This document shows, piece after piece, positions 1-8,070 of a stretch of 37,765 nt of DNA. Made by a program: the position numbers and the translations under genes. The notes under the pieces were generated by a model that had not been told where the DNA came from, searched no databases, and saw only the letters and a program-made list of their open reading frames with translations. Source of the DNA: Rossellomorea orangium (GTDB lineage Bacteria > Bacillota > Bacilli > Bacillales > Bacillaceae_B). Each line of letters starts with the position of its first letter. The stretch's first letter is position 1. The stretch is taken from contig NZ_JAHWGH010000013.1 of assembly GCF_019334305.1 (NCBI RefSeq), positions 1-37,765 on the forward strand, read 5' to 3'.

Positions 1-197
1 TGAAGGGAACTGCGTAGACTCCTACGGAAAACGGGCGTGCCGAGACCCCGGAAGCGGTTTTTGCTGAGGAGGCTCGGCCGAACGTCCGTGGAAAGCGGGA
101 CTGTTCCCTTCACCCTCCTGCACCACAACCTAATTGACAGAGCATTCGCAAATCTTAGTCTGTATATGATAGTAACAATCTTTGCGAAAACAACCTT
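1..197. repeat. Dispersed palindromic repeat, left copy
   Basis: Bases 82-196 align at roughly 85% by eye with 37501-37615 in the same orientation. The shared blocks include ACGTCCGTGGAAAGCGG, GTTCCCTTCACCCTCCT, CACCACAACCTAA, TGACAGAGCAT and CAATCTTTGCGAAAACA. The left copy also carries a perfect 10-bp inverted repeat, TGAAGGGAAC at 1-10 against 103-112, so the first 112 bases can fold into one long arm. The unit encodes nothing. It resembles the non-coding dispersed repeats scattered through intergenic regions of many Bacillus genomes. The copy may extend left of the window. Confidence 0.7.
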
Positions 198-326
198 TTT
201 AATGCAAGCCTAACAAACCAATAGACCCACTACTTTCATACACCACTTTTTCTCATATCCCAGGATAAGAAGATAAAAGCAGGCTACACTAATTTAGGAA
301 TAAAAGGCAGATGTAAGGCGATTTGT

Positions 327-355
327 TTGAGATATGGATGAATGCTTGCTAGAAT
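327..355 (+). promoter_or_regulatory. Sigma-A promoter of thb-spxH
   Basis: TTGAGA at 327-332 and TAGAAT at 350-355 are separated by 17 bp. The ATG of thb follows 34 bp later, with an AAAGGAG ribosome binding site at 375-381. This is the only good promoter-like pair in the intergenic region. Confidence 0.55.
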
Positions 356-389
356 GAACATACAATCTAAGTAAAAAGGAGTCATTCTT

Positions 390-791
390 ATGGTCGAGAA
401 ACCACAAATGCCCTATAATCTTATCGGCGAAAAGAAACTCTCCATGCTCGTTGAAGCTTTTTATGAAAGAGTATCAAATCATCCTGAGCTTGCACCGATC
501 TTTCCGGATGATTTAACCGAGACATCCCGTAAACAAAAACAATTTTTAACTCAATATTTAGGTGGTCCTGCTCTTTACACTGAGGAACATGGACACCCGA
601 TGCTGCGTGCAAGGCACCTCCCTTTTCCTATTACAGAGGACCGGGCTAAAGCTTGGTTAGGATGTATGCATGAAGCAATGGATGAGGTCAATCTAGAGGG
701 TCCAGTAAGAGATGACTTTTTCCACAGACTTGTATTAACCGCCCATCATATGGTGAATACTGATACACCCAAGGGTTCTGCCATTGACTAG
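390..791 (+). CDS. thb: Group II truncated haemoglobin (YjbI family)
   Basis: A 133-residue cytosolic haem protein of the group II (trHbO) truncated globin family, which binds O2 very tightly. Its exact role is unsettled; oxygen or NO handling is usually proposed. Visible family residues are Tyr25 (B10), Gln49 (E11), the proximal His76 in RARHLPF and Trp89 (G8) in AKAWLG, the hallmark of group II. Full length. AAAGGAG lies 8 bp before the ATG. The last 8 bases overlap the next gene, spxH, the same pairing as yjbI-yjbH in B. subtilis, so the two are co-transcribed and probably translationally coupled. The context links it to the Spx oxidative-stress system. Confidence 0.95.
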   Translation: MVEKPQMPYNLIGEKKLSMLVEAFYERVSNHPELAPIFPDDLTETSRKQKQFLTQYLGGPALYTEEHGHPMLRARHLPFPITEDRAKAWLGCMHEAMDEVNLEGPVRDDFFHRLVLTAHHMVNTDTPKGSAID

Positions 792-1650
792 AACAACGAG
801 CTGGCATCACCTTAAAGGGTGCGGTCGTGAGAAGAAACCTCTGGAAATATACATGTTCGTTGACCCTCTTTGCCCGGAATGCTGGGCACTTGAACCAATC
901 TTAAAGAAATTGCATATTGAGTATGGACAATACTTTCGGATACGCTATATTCTCAGCGGTCAGCTTGCATCCTTAAATCTTGCAACCAAGAGAAAACAGG
1001 AAGACCTGGCTCAGCAATGGGATAAAACGGCAAGCCGTTCCGGAATGTCATGTGACGGGAGCCTGTGGATCGATAATCCGATTGATTCACCCTATATCGC
1101 TTCGTTTGCGATCAAAGCAGCCGAGCTCCAAGGAAAACACTCGGGGATTCGCTTTTTACGTTTTTTACAAGAGCGATTATTTCTTCAAAAGCAGGATATT
1201 TCGAATATTGAAGTATTGAAGGAATGTGCCGCGGCAGCGAAGCTCGACCTCAATGAATTCATGAACGATATAAACTCTTCCTCGGCGTCCAAGGCATTTC
1301 AATGCGATGTCAAGATTACTTCAGAGATGGAAGTGGATGAGATCCCCACCTTGGTCTTTTTCAATGAGAATATTGAGGATGAAGGATTAAAGATCACGGG
1401 TTTATATTCTTATGAGGTATATGTTCATATTATCGAAGAGATGCTGGCATCAAAGCCCGAAAAGCAACCCTTGCCTCCACTGGACGTTTTCATGAAGTAT
1501 TATCGCGTGGTCGCATCAAAAGAAATAGCCGTTGTATACGATCTATCAATAGAAGAAGTGGAAAAGCAAATGAAGAAATGGACACTTCAGCAAAAAGTAA
1601 AAAAGATCCCTGCAAAGCACGGGACCTTTTGGAAATATATCAACAACTAA
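784..1650 (+). CDS. spxH: SpxH (YjbH), ClpXP adaptor for Spx degradation
   Basis: A 288-residue DsbA/thioredoxin-fold adaptor. In B. subtilis it binds the regulator Spx and presents it to ClpXP; disulfide stress makes the adaptor aggregate, so Spx accumulates. The sequence shows the CPEC motif at 30-33 (FVDPLCPECWALEP), the conserved block SRSGMSCDG, and an N-terminal His/Cys patch (His8, His9, Cys13) like the zinc-binding region of YjbH. The C-terminal EIAVVYDLSIEEVEKQMKKW is typical of the family. Translation appears to start at TTG (784), inside the end of thb, with AAGGG about 9 bp upstream; no in-frame ATG precedes the conserved region. Its client gene spx lies at 8071-8466. Confidence 0.93.
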   Translation: MTRTTSWHHLKGCGREKKPLEIYMFVDPLCPECWALEPILKKLHIEYGQYFRIRYILSGQLASLNLATKRKQEDLAQQWDKTASRSGMSCDGSLWIDNPIDSPYIASFAIKAAELQGKHSGIRFLRFLQERLFLQKQDISNIEVLKECAAAAKLDLNEFMNDINSSSASKAFQCDVKITSEMEVDEIPTLVFFNENIEDEGLKITGLYSYEVYVHIIEEMLASKPEKQPLPPLDVFMKYYRVVASKEIAVVYDLSIEEVEKQMKKWTLQQKVKKIPAKHGTFWKYINN

Positions 1651-1689
1651 TTATGTCAATATAATAAATTCACTCCAATACAAGAAAAG

Positions 1690-1716
1690 CCGATGTTGTT
1701 TCCAACATCGGTTTTT
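1690..1716 (+). terminator. Terminator of thb-spxH
   Basis: A perfect 9-bp stem, CCGATGTTG at 1690-1698 with CAACATCGG at 1703-1711, has a TTTC loop and is followed by TTTTT. It lies 40 bp after the spxH stop. Confidence 0.9.
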
Positions 1717-1778
1717 CAATACGAACAAAGGGGATGGGAGAAATTTTTCACGGTCAAACAAAGGGGTATATGTTTGCT

Positions 1779-1794
1779 TGTGATCAACTTCACA
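1779..1794 (+). promoter_or_regulatory. FNR/CRP-type operator (also Rex-like)
   Basis: The 16-mer is TGTGA-TCAACT-TCACA, a perfect inverted repeat of the FNR/CRP half-site with the canonical 6-bp spacer. Extended to 18 bp (1778-1795) it also fits the Rex pattern TTGTGAA-N4-TTCACAA with two mismatches. It is the only such site I found, and it lies about 135 bp upstream of the small membrane gene at 1930. The FNR-type regulator encoded at 31071-31763 has the residues expected to read TGTGA. Which regulator binds is inference. Confidence 0.5.
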
Positions 1795-1929
1795 CTGATA
1801 ATATATCACGTATCCACTTGTATTGGCAAGTTGTTTGTATGGTATTTCACAATATTGTCAAAATCAATTCATGTTCCCTTCTTCCCCTTCATATACATGG
1901 TATTAAGATAATGTACGGAGGGAATTGGT

Positions 1930-2118
1930 ATGTACGTAAAGATGAAATTCGGAATCCTCATTCTCTTGATCCTGATCAGCTTCTTCATCAATATCCTTGG
2001 CCTCATGCACCTGGTTCCAATCTATATCACATCACCGATCCTCTTTCTCTCACTCCTCCTCTTCATCCATTCCCTTGGAAACCGCAATCGCTTCAGGGGG
2101 TTCAAATCGATGAAATGA
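1930..2118 (+). CDS. Small membrane protein, unknown function
   Basis: A 62-residue protein with two hydrophobic segments, about 6-27 (ending FFINILGLMHL) and 29-48 (YITSPILFLSLLLFIHSLG), and a basic tail (NRNRFRGFKSMK). It looks like a two-helix membrane hairpin. ATG at 1930 is preceded by GGAGGG with 7-bp spacing, a strong start signal. A terminator follows at 2159-2190, so the gene seems to form its own transcription unit between spxH and the opposing pepF. The FNR/Rex-like operator upstream suggests control by oxygen or NADH/NAD+ (inference). I do not recognise a named family. An overlapping frame (1734-2156) lacks a comparable ribosome binding site and is taken as a shadow. Confidence 0.7.
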   Translation: MYVKMKFGILILLILISFFINILGLMHLVPIYITSPILFLSLLLFIHSLGNRNRFRGFKSMK

Positions 2119-2158
2119 GGGACGGACCTCTCGTGTTAACTTTCAAGAATGACTAATA

Positions 2159-2190
2159 CCCCGCATGAAGGGCTGGCCCTTCATGCGGGG
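2159..2190 (+). terminator. Terminator between the small membrane gene and pepF
   Basis: A perfect 14-bp stem (2159-2172 with 2177-2190) has a CTGG loop and is followed by TGTTTCTTT on the + strand. It lies between two converging genes. It may also stop pepF transcription, though the minus-strand side lacks a T-run. Confidence 0.85.
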
Positions 2191-2215
2191 TGTTTCTTTA
2201 GGCAATATCGCCTGT

Positions 2216-4039
2216 TTATTGCAATTTATCAAGCAGTTCTTCCATTTCATTCAGTTTTTCTTCAAAGACCTTACATGCATCCTCTACTGGTTTGGATGTT
2301 GTCACATCAACTCCTGCTTTCTTCAACACTTCTATCGGATAATCGGAGCTTCCTGACTTAAGGAAGTCGATATACCTCTCCACTGCGGGCTTCCCTTCTT
2401 CGAGGATCTGTCGACTAAGGGCAGTTGCTGCAGAGAATCCTGTAGCATATTGATAAACATAGTAATTGTAATAGAAGTGAGGGATACGGGCCCATTCCAA
2501 TCCGATCTCTTCATCAATTGAAATATCTTCTCCAAAATATTTCTTATTCAATTCATAATACTCTTTTGTCAAAAACTCCGAAGTCAGCGCTTCGCCTTCT
2601 TGTGCCTTCTTATGGATGAGATGCTCAAATTCTGCGAACATCGTTTGGCGGAATACTGTTCCTCTGAAACCTTCAAGATAATGATTCAAGAGATACAATC
2701 GCTTTTTCTCATCTTCGATTGTATTCAACAGAAAATCATTTAATAAAGCTTCATTGCAAGTGGATGCCACTTCAGCAACAAAGATGGAATAATGACCATA
2801 CGTATATGGCTGAGACTTACGTGTATAGTAGCTATGGACACTGTGTCCGAATTCATGGGCAAGTGTAAACAGATTGTTGACATTATCCTGCCAGTTCATC
2901 AGAATATACGGGTTCGTGCCATATGCCCCGGATGAGTACGCACCGCTTCTTTTTCCTTTATTTTCGACAACATCCACCCAGCGGTTGTCAAAGCCTTCTT
3001 TAAGGACGTTTGCATACTCCTCACCAAGGGGCTTTAATCCATCAAGGATCATGTCTTTAGCTTCATCATAGCTTATATCCATTTTGACTTCCTTCACAAG
3101 CGGCGTATACAGGTCATACATATGAACCTCGTCAAGGCCAAGTACTTTCTTACGAAGCTTCACATAACGCTGTAGCAAGTGAAGATTCTTACTGACTGTA
3201 TCAACAAGATTATCATATACTTCTTCTGGAATATTGTTGTTGGACAACGCCGCATGTCTGGCAGAATCATAATGTCTCACGTTCGCAATAAAATTATCTT
3301 TCTTCACCGCACCGCTTAACGTTGAGGCAAATGTATTTTCGAATTTCCCATACGTCTCATATACCTTTGTAAAGGCTTCTTTTCGGACACTACGGTCACT
3401 GCTTTCAAGGAATCGGATAAAACGGCCATGGGTAATATCCACTTCTTCCCCATTTTCGTCTTTAATGCTCGGAAACTCAAGATCGGCATTATTTAACATC
3501 CCAAATGTATTACTCGAAGCACTGAACACTTCGGACGCTTGGGCGAGTAACGCTTCTTCTTCAGCTGAAAGGACATGGGGACGCTGGAGATTGATTTCTT
3601 CTAATGCATGCCTATACTTCTTCAGCTCCTCTTTTTCCTCCATGAAGCCATTAAGCTTGTTCTCGTCAATCGACAGCACTTCAGGCACCAGGTATGCGAA
3701 CTTGCTCCCCAATTGGGTATATAGACTTTTGGCACGATCATCTAGTCCCTGATAATACGAATTGGTCGTATCCTGGTCATAGCGCATATGAGAATATGTA
3801 TACACCTTGCCCATCCGTTCCATTATTTCATCCTGGAACGCGAATGCATTGTAAAGTTGATCCGCACTATCACCCAATGTACCTTTAAATTCATCTGCCT
3901 TCTTTGATAAGTCTTTTATTTCTTTATATTCCTTTTCCCACGCATCATCACTTTCAAAAATATCTTCCAGTCTCCACGTTAACTTTTCCTCTACATCTTT
4001 TCTGCCAGGCAGACTTTTCACAGCTGTATCTTTTGTCAT
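2216..4039 (-). CDS. pepF: Oligoendopeptidase F
   Basis: A 607-residue cytosolic zinc metallopeptidase of family M3B that cleaves oligopeptides of about 7-17 residues. The zinc site is HEFGH at residues 395-399 within LFTLAHEFGHSVHS, followed by AEVASTCNEALL, which supplies the downstream acidic ligand. The N-terminal helical domain begins at WRLEDIF. The start chosen is ATG 4039 because GGAGG lies 6 bp upstream. An in-frame ATG at 4045 abuts the SD, and a longer frame to 4120 has no SD. With the Opp transporter at 11042-16846 it forms an uptake-and-hydrolysis pair, and a CodY-like box lies just upstream of its start. It is monocistronic; coiA ends 88 bp upstream. Confidence 0.95.
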   Translation of the reverse strand: MTKDTAVKSLPGRKDVEEKLTWRLEDIFESDDAWEKEYKEIKDLSKKADEFKGTLGDSADQLYNAFAFQDEIMERMGKVYTYSHMRYDQDTTNSYYQGLDDRAKSLYTQLGSKFAYLVPEVLSIDENKLNGFMEEKEELKKYRHALEEINLQRPHVLSAEEEALLAQASEVFSASSNTFGMLNNADLEFPSIKDENGEEVDITHGRFIRFLESSDRSVRKEAFTKVYETYGKFENTFASTLSGAVKKDNFIANVRHYDSARHAALSNNNIPEEVYDNLVDTVSKNLHLLQRYVKLRKKVLGLDEVHMYDLYTPLVKEVKMDISYDEAKDMILDGLKPLGEEYANVLKEGFDNRWVDVVENKGKRSGAYSSGAYGTNPYILMNWQDNVNNLFTLAHEFGHSVHSYYTRKSQPYTYGHYSIFVAEVASTCNEALLNDFLLNTIEDEKKRLYLLNHYLEGFRGTVFRQTMFAEFEHLIHKKAQEGEALTSEFLTKEYYELNKKYFGEDISIDEEIGLEWARIPHFYYNYYVYQYATGFSAATALSRQILEEGKPAVERYIDFLKSGSSDYPIEVLKKAGVDVTTSKPVEDACKVFEEKLNEMEELLDKLQ

Positions 4040-4056
4040 ATACATCCTCCATTCTA

Positions 4057-4071
4057 AATCTACAGAAAATT
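4057..4071 (-). promoter_or_regulatory. CodY-like box at the pepF promoter
   Basis: The minus strand reads AATTTTCTGTAGATT, 13 of 15 matches to the CodY consensus AATTTTCWGAAAATT. It directly follows a possible -10 (TATAAG, 4073-4078) with TTCTTA 18 bp further upstream, and lies about 18 bp before the pepF ATG. Binding there would block initiation or early elongation when branched-chain amino acids and GTP are plentiful (family knowledge; the site is a prediction). Confidence 0.45.
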
Positions 4072-4126
4072 CCTTATAGTTACATTCTCTCTTATCTAAG
4101 AATTTCCTGCAACAATCCAATCTTAG

Positions 4127-5314
4127 TTACACATGATTTAATATATGCTTCCACTTTGAAAAAAAATCATCTCGATGCAGTTCAAAAGCTCCGAAGTGGT
4201 CGGGGCAGCTCCAAGGTCCCGTAAGCTTGAATTGATTTTCACCTACCCTGTCAATCACTTTCACTTTTTCAAGGATTCTTAAATATTCCCTAACAATATC
4301 CCTTATCAGTTCATCTTTTTTCACAAATGGTAGGATACGTAGCTCAATGTGACCTGCAGCAAGCCTTCTATTCAATCCTAGAGTCATACTCTCCTCTGAA
4401 ATTGAACTCCCCCTTTTCAAACTGTCTTTCCACAAATAGTATTGCCATTCCACTTCATGATTTTTGATATGAAGTCCATGAGGGAAGACCGGAAGCCCGA
4501 CATACAGTGGCAGATACAAGAATGTATCCCCTTCCCCATACACTTCTCTTAAAAATGCATCTCTTCCTGATTTATTGTAATTTATTTTGTTGTATATCCA
4601 TTTCATTCTATAGTCGTTCCAGTTAATGAGGGGTTTAAGATGATGAAAGGGGAGCTCCGAAATGGTTAAAGGAAGGGTGAACTGGCTTACGGGAATCATT
4701 ACTGGAGCTGTACTGATAAAGTTTGAAATTGATACGGGATAAAGATGTGTATAAAGATGGAAGCTATTCAACTCAGGGAGAAAATGAAGCAGAAAATAGT
4801 GTAACTGCGGTGAATATCGGATAAACGCTTGTTGGAAGGATGATAATTTCAGAAGTTTTTTTCGCTTCAAAGATTGGGTCAGGACCCAAAAGGGGGTGAT
4901 TCCGTCCCGGAGATAACCGTGTGTACGTTGCTCCAATTCAGGTATCGGGATGTTGGAGCACTGTATTTCGACAGCAATCTTTCTCGAATCTGTTTTCACA
5001 TAAATGTCTGCGATTTGATTAAGTTCTTTCAGGTAGTGTTCGAGTCTCACATCTCTATAAAGAGTGTTTAATCTGTCATATAGAAGCTGTTTGCTTAATA
5101 GATGTTTAGGCGACTCATTCTGGTTCTCCACAATACACTCGGGACGTGACATATGAGCGAAATGTGGTATGTTTCGATTTCCAATTCGCAAGCTCAATGG
5201 TGAAGCGCAATAAGGACAATGGAATGGAACGCCCTTACTTCTGATCCTTCTCAGTTCCTCCCTCGTAAATTGAATCGTTGTAAATACTTTCTGTTCTAGT
5301 AGTGCTGTTAACAT
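4127..5314 (-). CDS. coiA: Competence protein CoiA
   Basis: A 395-residue CoiA-family protein. CoiA is a ComK-dependent late competence protein, cytosolic and associated with the DNA-uptake pole, needed for processing or recombining transforming DNA. The N-terminus has a Cys pair, FHCPYCASPL (residues about 33-36), and IPHFAH, a zinc-ribbon-like region. A nuclease-like core follows with KIAVEIQCSNIP and the family motif ELEQRTHGYLRDG, where Glu and Gln fit a PD-(D/E)xK fold. The rest is weakly conserved, which is normal for the family. GAGGAGGTG lies before the ATG. It sits between pepF and cls on the same strand; the coiA-pepF-mecA-spx neighbourhood matches B. subtilis, but cls is inserted here. 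Confidence 0.92.
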   Translation of the reverse strand: MLTALLEQKVFTTIQFTREELRRIRSKGVPFHCPYCASPLSLRIGNRNIPHFAHMSRPECIVENQNESPKHLLSKQLLYDRLNTLYRDVRLEHYLKELNQIADIYVKTDSRKIAVEIQCSNIPIPELEQRTHGYLRDGITPFWVLTQSLKRKKLLKLSSFQQAFIRYSPQLHYFLLHFLPELNSFHLYTHLYPVSISNFISTAPVMIPVSQFTLPLTISELPFHHLKPLINWNDYRMKWIYNKINYNKSGRDAFLREVYGEGDTFLYLPLYVGLPVFPHGLHIKNHEVEWQYYLWKDSLKRGSSISEESMTLGLNRRLAAGHIELRILPFVKKDELIRDIVREYLRILEKVKVIDRVGENQFKLTGPWSCPDHFGAFELHRDDFFSKWKHILNHV

Positions 5315-5362
5315 AGAACACCTCCTCTAGATTTATTCGCCAAAAATCTGTAAATCCCTGCA

Positions 5363-5396
5363 TAAAAATGCCTTCAAGCAATGATTACTTGAAGGC
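5363..5396 (-). terminator. Terminator of cls
   Basis: A 9-bp stem, GCCTTCAAG (5370-5378) with CTTGAAGGC (5388-5396), is followed on the minus strand by ATTTTTATG. It lies 7 bp beyond the cls stop and upstream of coiA, so coiA needs its own promoter. Confidence 0.85.
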
Positions 5397-5402
5397 CCTG
5401 CT

Positions 5403-6908
5403 TTATAAAAGGGGAGACATCAAACGAGAAGTGGATTCTAAGATTCTGAAACCAAGATGTCTCTTCTGAAATTCTTCCAGCTGTAACTCTTCCGATTCTT
5501 CTAAATCATGAAGGTATTCCCTTACGATGGAAGCCGTACTTTCCGTTTTATACAAAAAGGCATTTACTTCAAAATTCAAGTGAAAACTTCTCATATCCAT
5601 ATTCGATGTTCCGATCGAAGCCATTTCCTCATCAACGATCACAATCTTACTGTGCATAAATCCTTTCTGATATTCAAATATTCTCGCCCCTGCCTCAAGC
5701 AGATCGGGAAAATAAGAACGGGAGGCATGGAATACAATACGCTTATCCGGTTTATGGGGAACCAGTAATCTAACATCCACACCGCTTAGAGCGGCGATCT
5801 TTAGTGCTGAAAATATATCTTCATCCGGGACGAAATAGGGGGAAGCTACCCATACGCTTTTTCTTGCTGACGTTATCATCGAGAAGAAAATATTCTTTAA
5901 TACACTCAATTCATTGTCAGGTCCACCCGCTATCATCTGAACACCGCCGTCGTTGGCATTTTCAAGGGGATCAGGACTTAGATATCCAGGTGTCAGAAAG
6001 TCATCATTCGTCATATAATACCAATCCTGAAGGAAAATCAATTGCAATGTCCGCACCGCTTCTCCCCTTACAAATAGATGAGTGTCCCTCCAGAAGCCGA
6101 AATGTGGATTCTTACCCAGATATTCATCCCCAATATTAAGACCACCCACAAACCCTATACTGCCATCGATGACGATGATCTTTCGATGATTCCTGAAATT
6201 GAACTTGTTATTCAGAACAGGAATCTTAACAGGGCCGAATGCCACCACTTCTATCCCTGCACCCTTTAGTTCCTTTATATAATCCTTCGAAAGTTGCCAA
6301 GCTCCGACCGCATCGTAAAGAAAGCGGATTTTAACCCCCTCGTTTGCACGTTCAATGAGGATATCCTTTATCTGATTTCCGATTTCATCATGGCGGACGA
6401 TATAATACTCCATATGTATATGGTGCTTGGCCGTCTTTAACCACTTTAGAATTTCGCCAAATGTCTCAGTGCCATTTGTCAGTAATTTGGTTTCACTTGA
6501 AAAAGAAATAGCACTATTCCCGATCCTCTGGGCAAGTTGAAAATGCTTCTCCTGAAATAACCCAAACAAATCAGCATTTATTTCCTTAGGTCCAGGCTCA
6601 AATTTATTATATGTTTCCTGATCCAGTATGTACTTCTTCTTATACATCTTTTCCTTTCGATAATTCCGTCCGAATAATAAGTAGAAGATGAAGCCCAAAA
6701 ACGGGAAAGCTCCCAATACCACAAGCCATGTCAATGTTTGGGTAGGATGGCGGTTTTCAAAGAATATGAGAAACCCTATGACAATGACAGAGAATGTAAA
6801 CACAATACTAATATATTTCACCATTCCGGATAAATACTGATCGAAATAAAAGATATAACTTAAAAAAAGAACAGCTATAAATAAAAGGACCCTTACTGTA
6901 TTTTTCAT
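5403..6908 (-). CDS. cls: Cardiolipin synthase
   Basis: A 501-residue membrane phospholipase D superfamily enzyme that condenses two phosphatidylglycerols into cardiolipin and glycerol. Two N-terminal membrane segments (about residues 5-23 and 30-50) include the family phrase FFENRHPTQTLTWLVVL. Two HKD motifs are complete: His241-Lys243-Asp248 in NHRKIIVIDG and His419-Lys421-Asp426 in FMHSKIVIVDEE, each followed by the usual Gly/Ser-Asn-x-D segment (GGLNIGDEYLG and GTSNMDMRSFHLNFE). The ATG at 6908 is preceded by an in-frame TTG at 6911; AAGGTG upstream fits either. It lies between mecA and coiA, an insertion relative to B. subtilis order. It has its own terminator, and the mecA terminator lies upstream. 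Confidence 0.96.
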   Translation of the reverse strand: MKNTVRVLLFIAVLFLSYIFYFDQYLSGMVKYISIVFTFSVIVIGFLIFFENRHPTQTLTWLVVLGAFPFLGFIFYLLFGRNYRKEKMYKKKYILDQETYNKFEPGPKEINADLFGLFQEKHFQLAQRIGNSAISFSSETKLLTNGTETFGEILKWLKTAKHHIHMEYYIVRHDEIGNQIKDILIERANEGVKIRFLYDAVGAWQLSKDYIKELKGAGIEVVAFGPVKIPVLNNKFNFRNHRKIIVIDGSIGFVGGLNIGDEYLGKNPHFGFWRDTHLFVRGEAVRTLQLIFLQDWYYMTNDDFLTPGYLSPDPLENANDGGVQMIAGGPDNELSVLKNIFFSMITSARKSVWVASPYFVPDEDIFSALKIAALSGVDVRLLVPHKPDKRIVFHASRSYFPDLLEAGARIFEYQKGFMHSKIVIVDEEMASIGTSNMDMRSFHLNFEVNAFLYKTESTASIVREYLHDLEESEELQLEEFQKRHLGFRILESTSRLMSPLL

Positions 6909-7008
6909 CAATTAACACCTTCCAACGGCTTAATCTTAAAATGAGTTGCTCTGTTAAAGATGAAGGGAACCAACCGAAAACCTTTACCATATAACAGAGA
7001 AATAAATA

Positions 7009-7043
7009 TAAAAAAATACCGATTTCTAAATGAAACCGGTATT
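7009..7043 (-). terminator. Terminator of mecA
   Basis: A 12-bp stem (7015-7026 with 7032-7043, one G-U-type mismatch) has a short loop and is followed on the minus strand by TTTTTTT. It starts 6 bp after the mecA stop. Confidence 0.88.
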
Positions 7044-7048
7044 GATTC

Positions 7049-7720
7049 TTACGAAAAGTGTTCACTCAATGTCTCAAAGACATTCTCCTGAATGACGACT
7101 TTACCATACTCTTCAAGGCGATGAACAGTCATTCGTGACTCATCAGCATATTCAAGCAGTATACTCAACGTATTATCGATATCTTCTTCTGAAAAGTGCT
7201 CTTCAGAAAATTTAACATAAATAAAATATCTATCTTCGAATGCAAGCAACTTTGTTTCCAAGTGCTCCATAGGCATTTCTTTCATTCGATGGGATAGAGA
7301 AATCGCATCTTCAAAATCATTGAATTTCAGTGTGAAATCCAATACCACTTCTGCTTCCCCGTCCTGATCCTGCTTGATTTGGAAGTGCTGATCCAACAGT
7401 TCCTCTATGCGCTCATCGACAGGAAGTTCCTTTAGCTTATCCTCTGGAATAGGAAGCTCAAAACGTTGACCATCCTTCGAAACCTGAGCCCTTGTAACCA
7501 GTACTTCAAGCCCTTTGTCCAAAGCCTGAACCTGGATCCAAAGCGGTCCTTCGATTCCGAAATCTTCTTCCTGATGGACCTCATCCATCATTTCCCAGAA
7601 AAGTTCTTCGCTTCTCTCACGATTGTACCAGATTTCTTCCCGATCAAAGCCGCGATCTTCTATATCTCCATAGGAAATATAAAACTTTACGGTATTTTCG
7701 TTAATGCGTTCGATTTCCAA
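7049..7720 (-). CDS. mecA: Adaptor protein MecA
   Basis: A 223-residue adaptor that recruits substrates such as ComK to ClpC for degradation by ClpCP, and also activates ClpC assembly. The N-terminal substrate-binding domain (about 1-105) opens with MEIERINENTVKFYISYGDI and contains REEIWYNRERSEELFWEMMD. The acidic linker is shorter than in B. subtilis. The C-terminal ClpC-binding domain (about 125-215) has FNDFEDAISL, RYFIYVKF and LSILLEYADES. Translation starts at TTG (7720) with GAGAGGTG upstream. It has its own predicted promoter about 200 bp upstream, overlapping a CodY-like box, and its own terminator. Full length with normal conservation. Confidence 0.96.
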   Translation of the reverse strand: MEIERINENTVKFYISYGDIEDRGFDREEIWYNRERSEELFWEMMDEVHQEEDFGIEGPLWIQVQALDKGLEVLVTRAQVSKDGQRFELPIPEDKLKELPVDERIEELLDQHFQIKQDQDGEAEVVLDFTLKFNDFEDAISLSHRMKEMPMEHLETKLLAFEDRYFIYVKFSEEHFSEEDIDNTLSILLEYADESRMTVHRLEEYGKVVIQENVFETLSEHFS

Positions 7721-7917
7721 TTAACACCTCTCCCTTCTTGCATGATGTTAGTGAAGGGACTACACCCTCTGAGCATGTAATGCTCTATTGCTGGTGAAGA
7801 TAGAAGATACATTTAGGTTAGTTTGTACCTTGTACTTCTATTTTATGATAAAACCGCAGAAAATGGAATTAAACTAACACCCATTTTTTTTCACAAATCC
7901 CATTAGGTGTTTTTGAC

Positions 7918-7946
7918 ATTTTAGCGAATATTTGCAGAAAATTCAA
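7918..7946 (-). promoter_or_regulatory. Predicted mecA promoter with an embedded CodY-like box
   Basis: On the minus strand TTGAAT (7941-7946) and TAAAAT (7918-7923) are exactly 17 bp apart. The spacer contains AATTTTCTGCAAATA (7929-7943), 13 of 15 matches to the CodY box. The mecA leader would be about 190 nt. The 7721-8070 gap otherwise holds the spx terminator and a small GAGCAT/ATGCTC hairpin; no gene is seen. Confidence 0.45.
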
Positions 7947-7965
7947 GTGATAATACTTAATCTAA

Positions 7966-8020
7966 TATAAAAGAGACTGACCTGAAAGGAGACGTAACGT
8001 TCCTTAAAGGTCAGCCCCTT
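7966..8020 (-). terminator. Terminator of spx
   Basis: An outer stem pairs GACTGACCT (7975-7983) with AGGTCAGC (8008-8015) around an inner imperfect stem of AAGGA/TCCTT type. A T-rich TTTTATATTAG follows on the minus strand. The spx stop lies 50 bp upstream. Confidence 0.75.
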
Positions 8021-8070
8021 TTACTTATATATCCTTTATACAAGGAAAGCTTTTAGAATCTAAGTAAACC

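Noticed and set aside
1734..2156. 140-codon open frame overlapping the small membrane gene
   Set aside because: No good SD, unusual composition, and it overlaps the better-supported 1930-2118 gene in another frame and the operator region.
6961..6970. TGAAGGGAAC between cls and mecA as a third copy of the dispersed repeat
   Set aside because: Only the 10-bp word is shared; none of the rest of the repeat is present.
7198..7212. CodY-like core (TTCAGAAAATT) inside mecA
   Set aside because: Three mismatches and located in conserved coding sequence.
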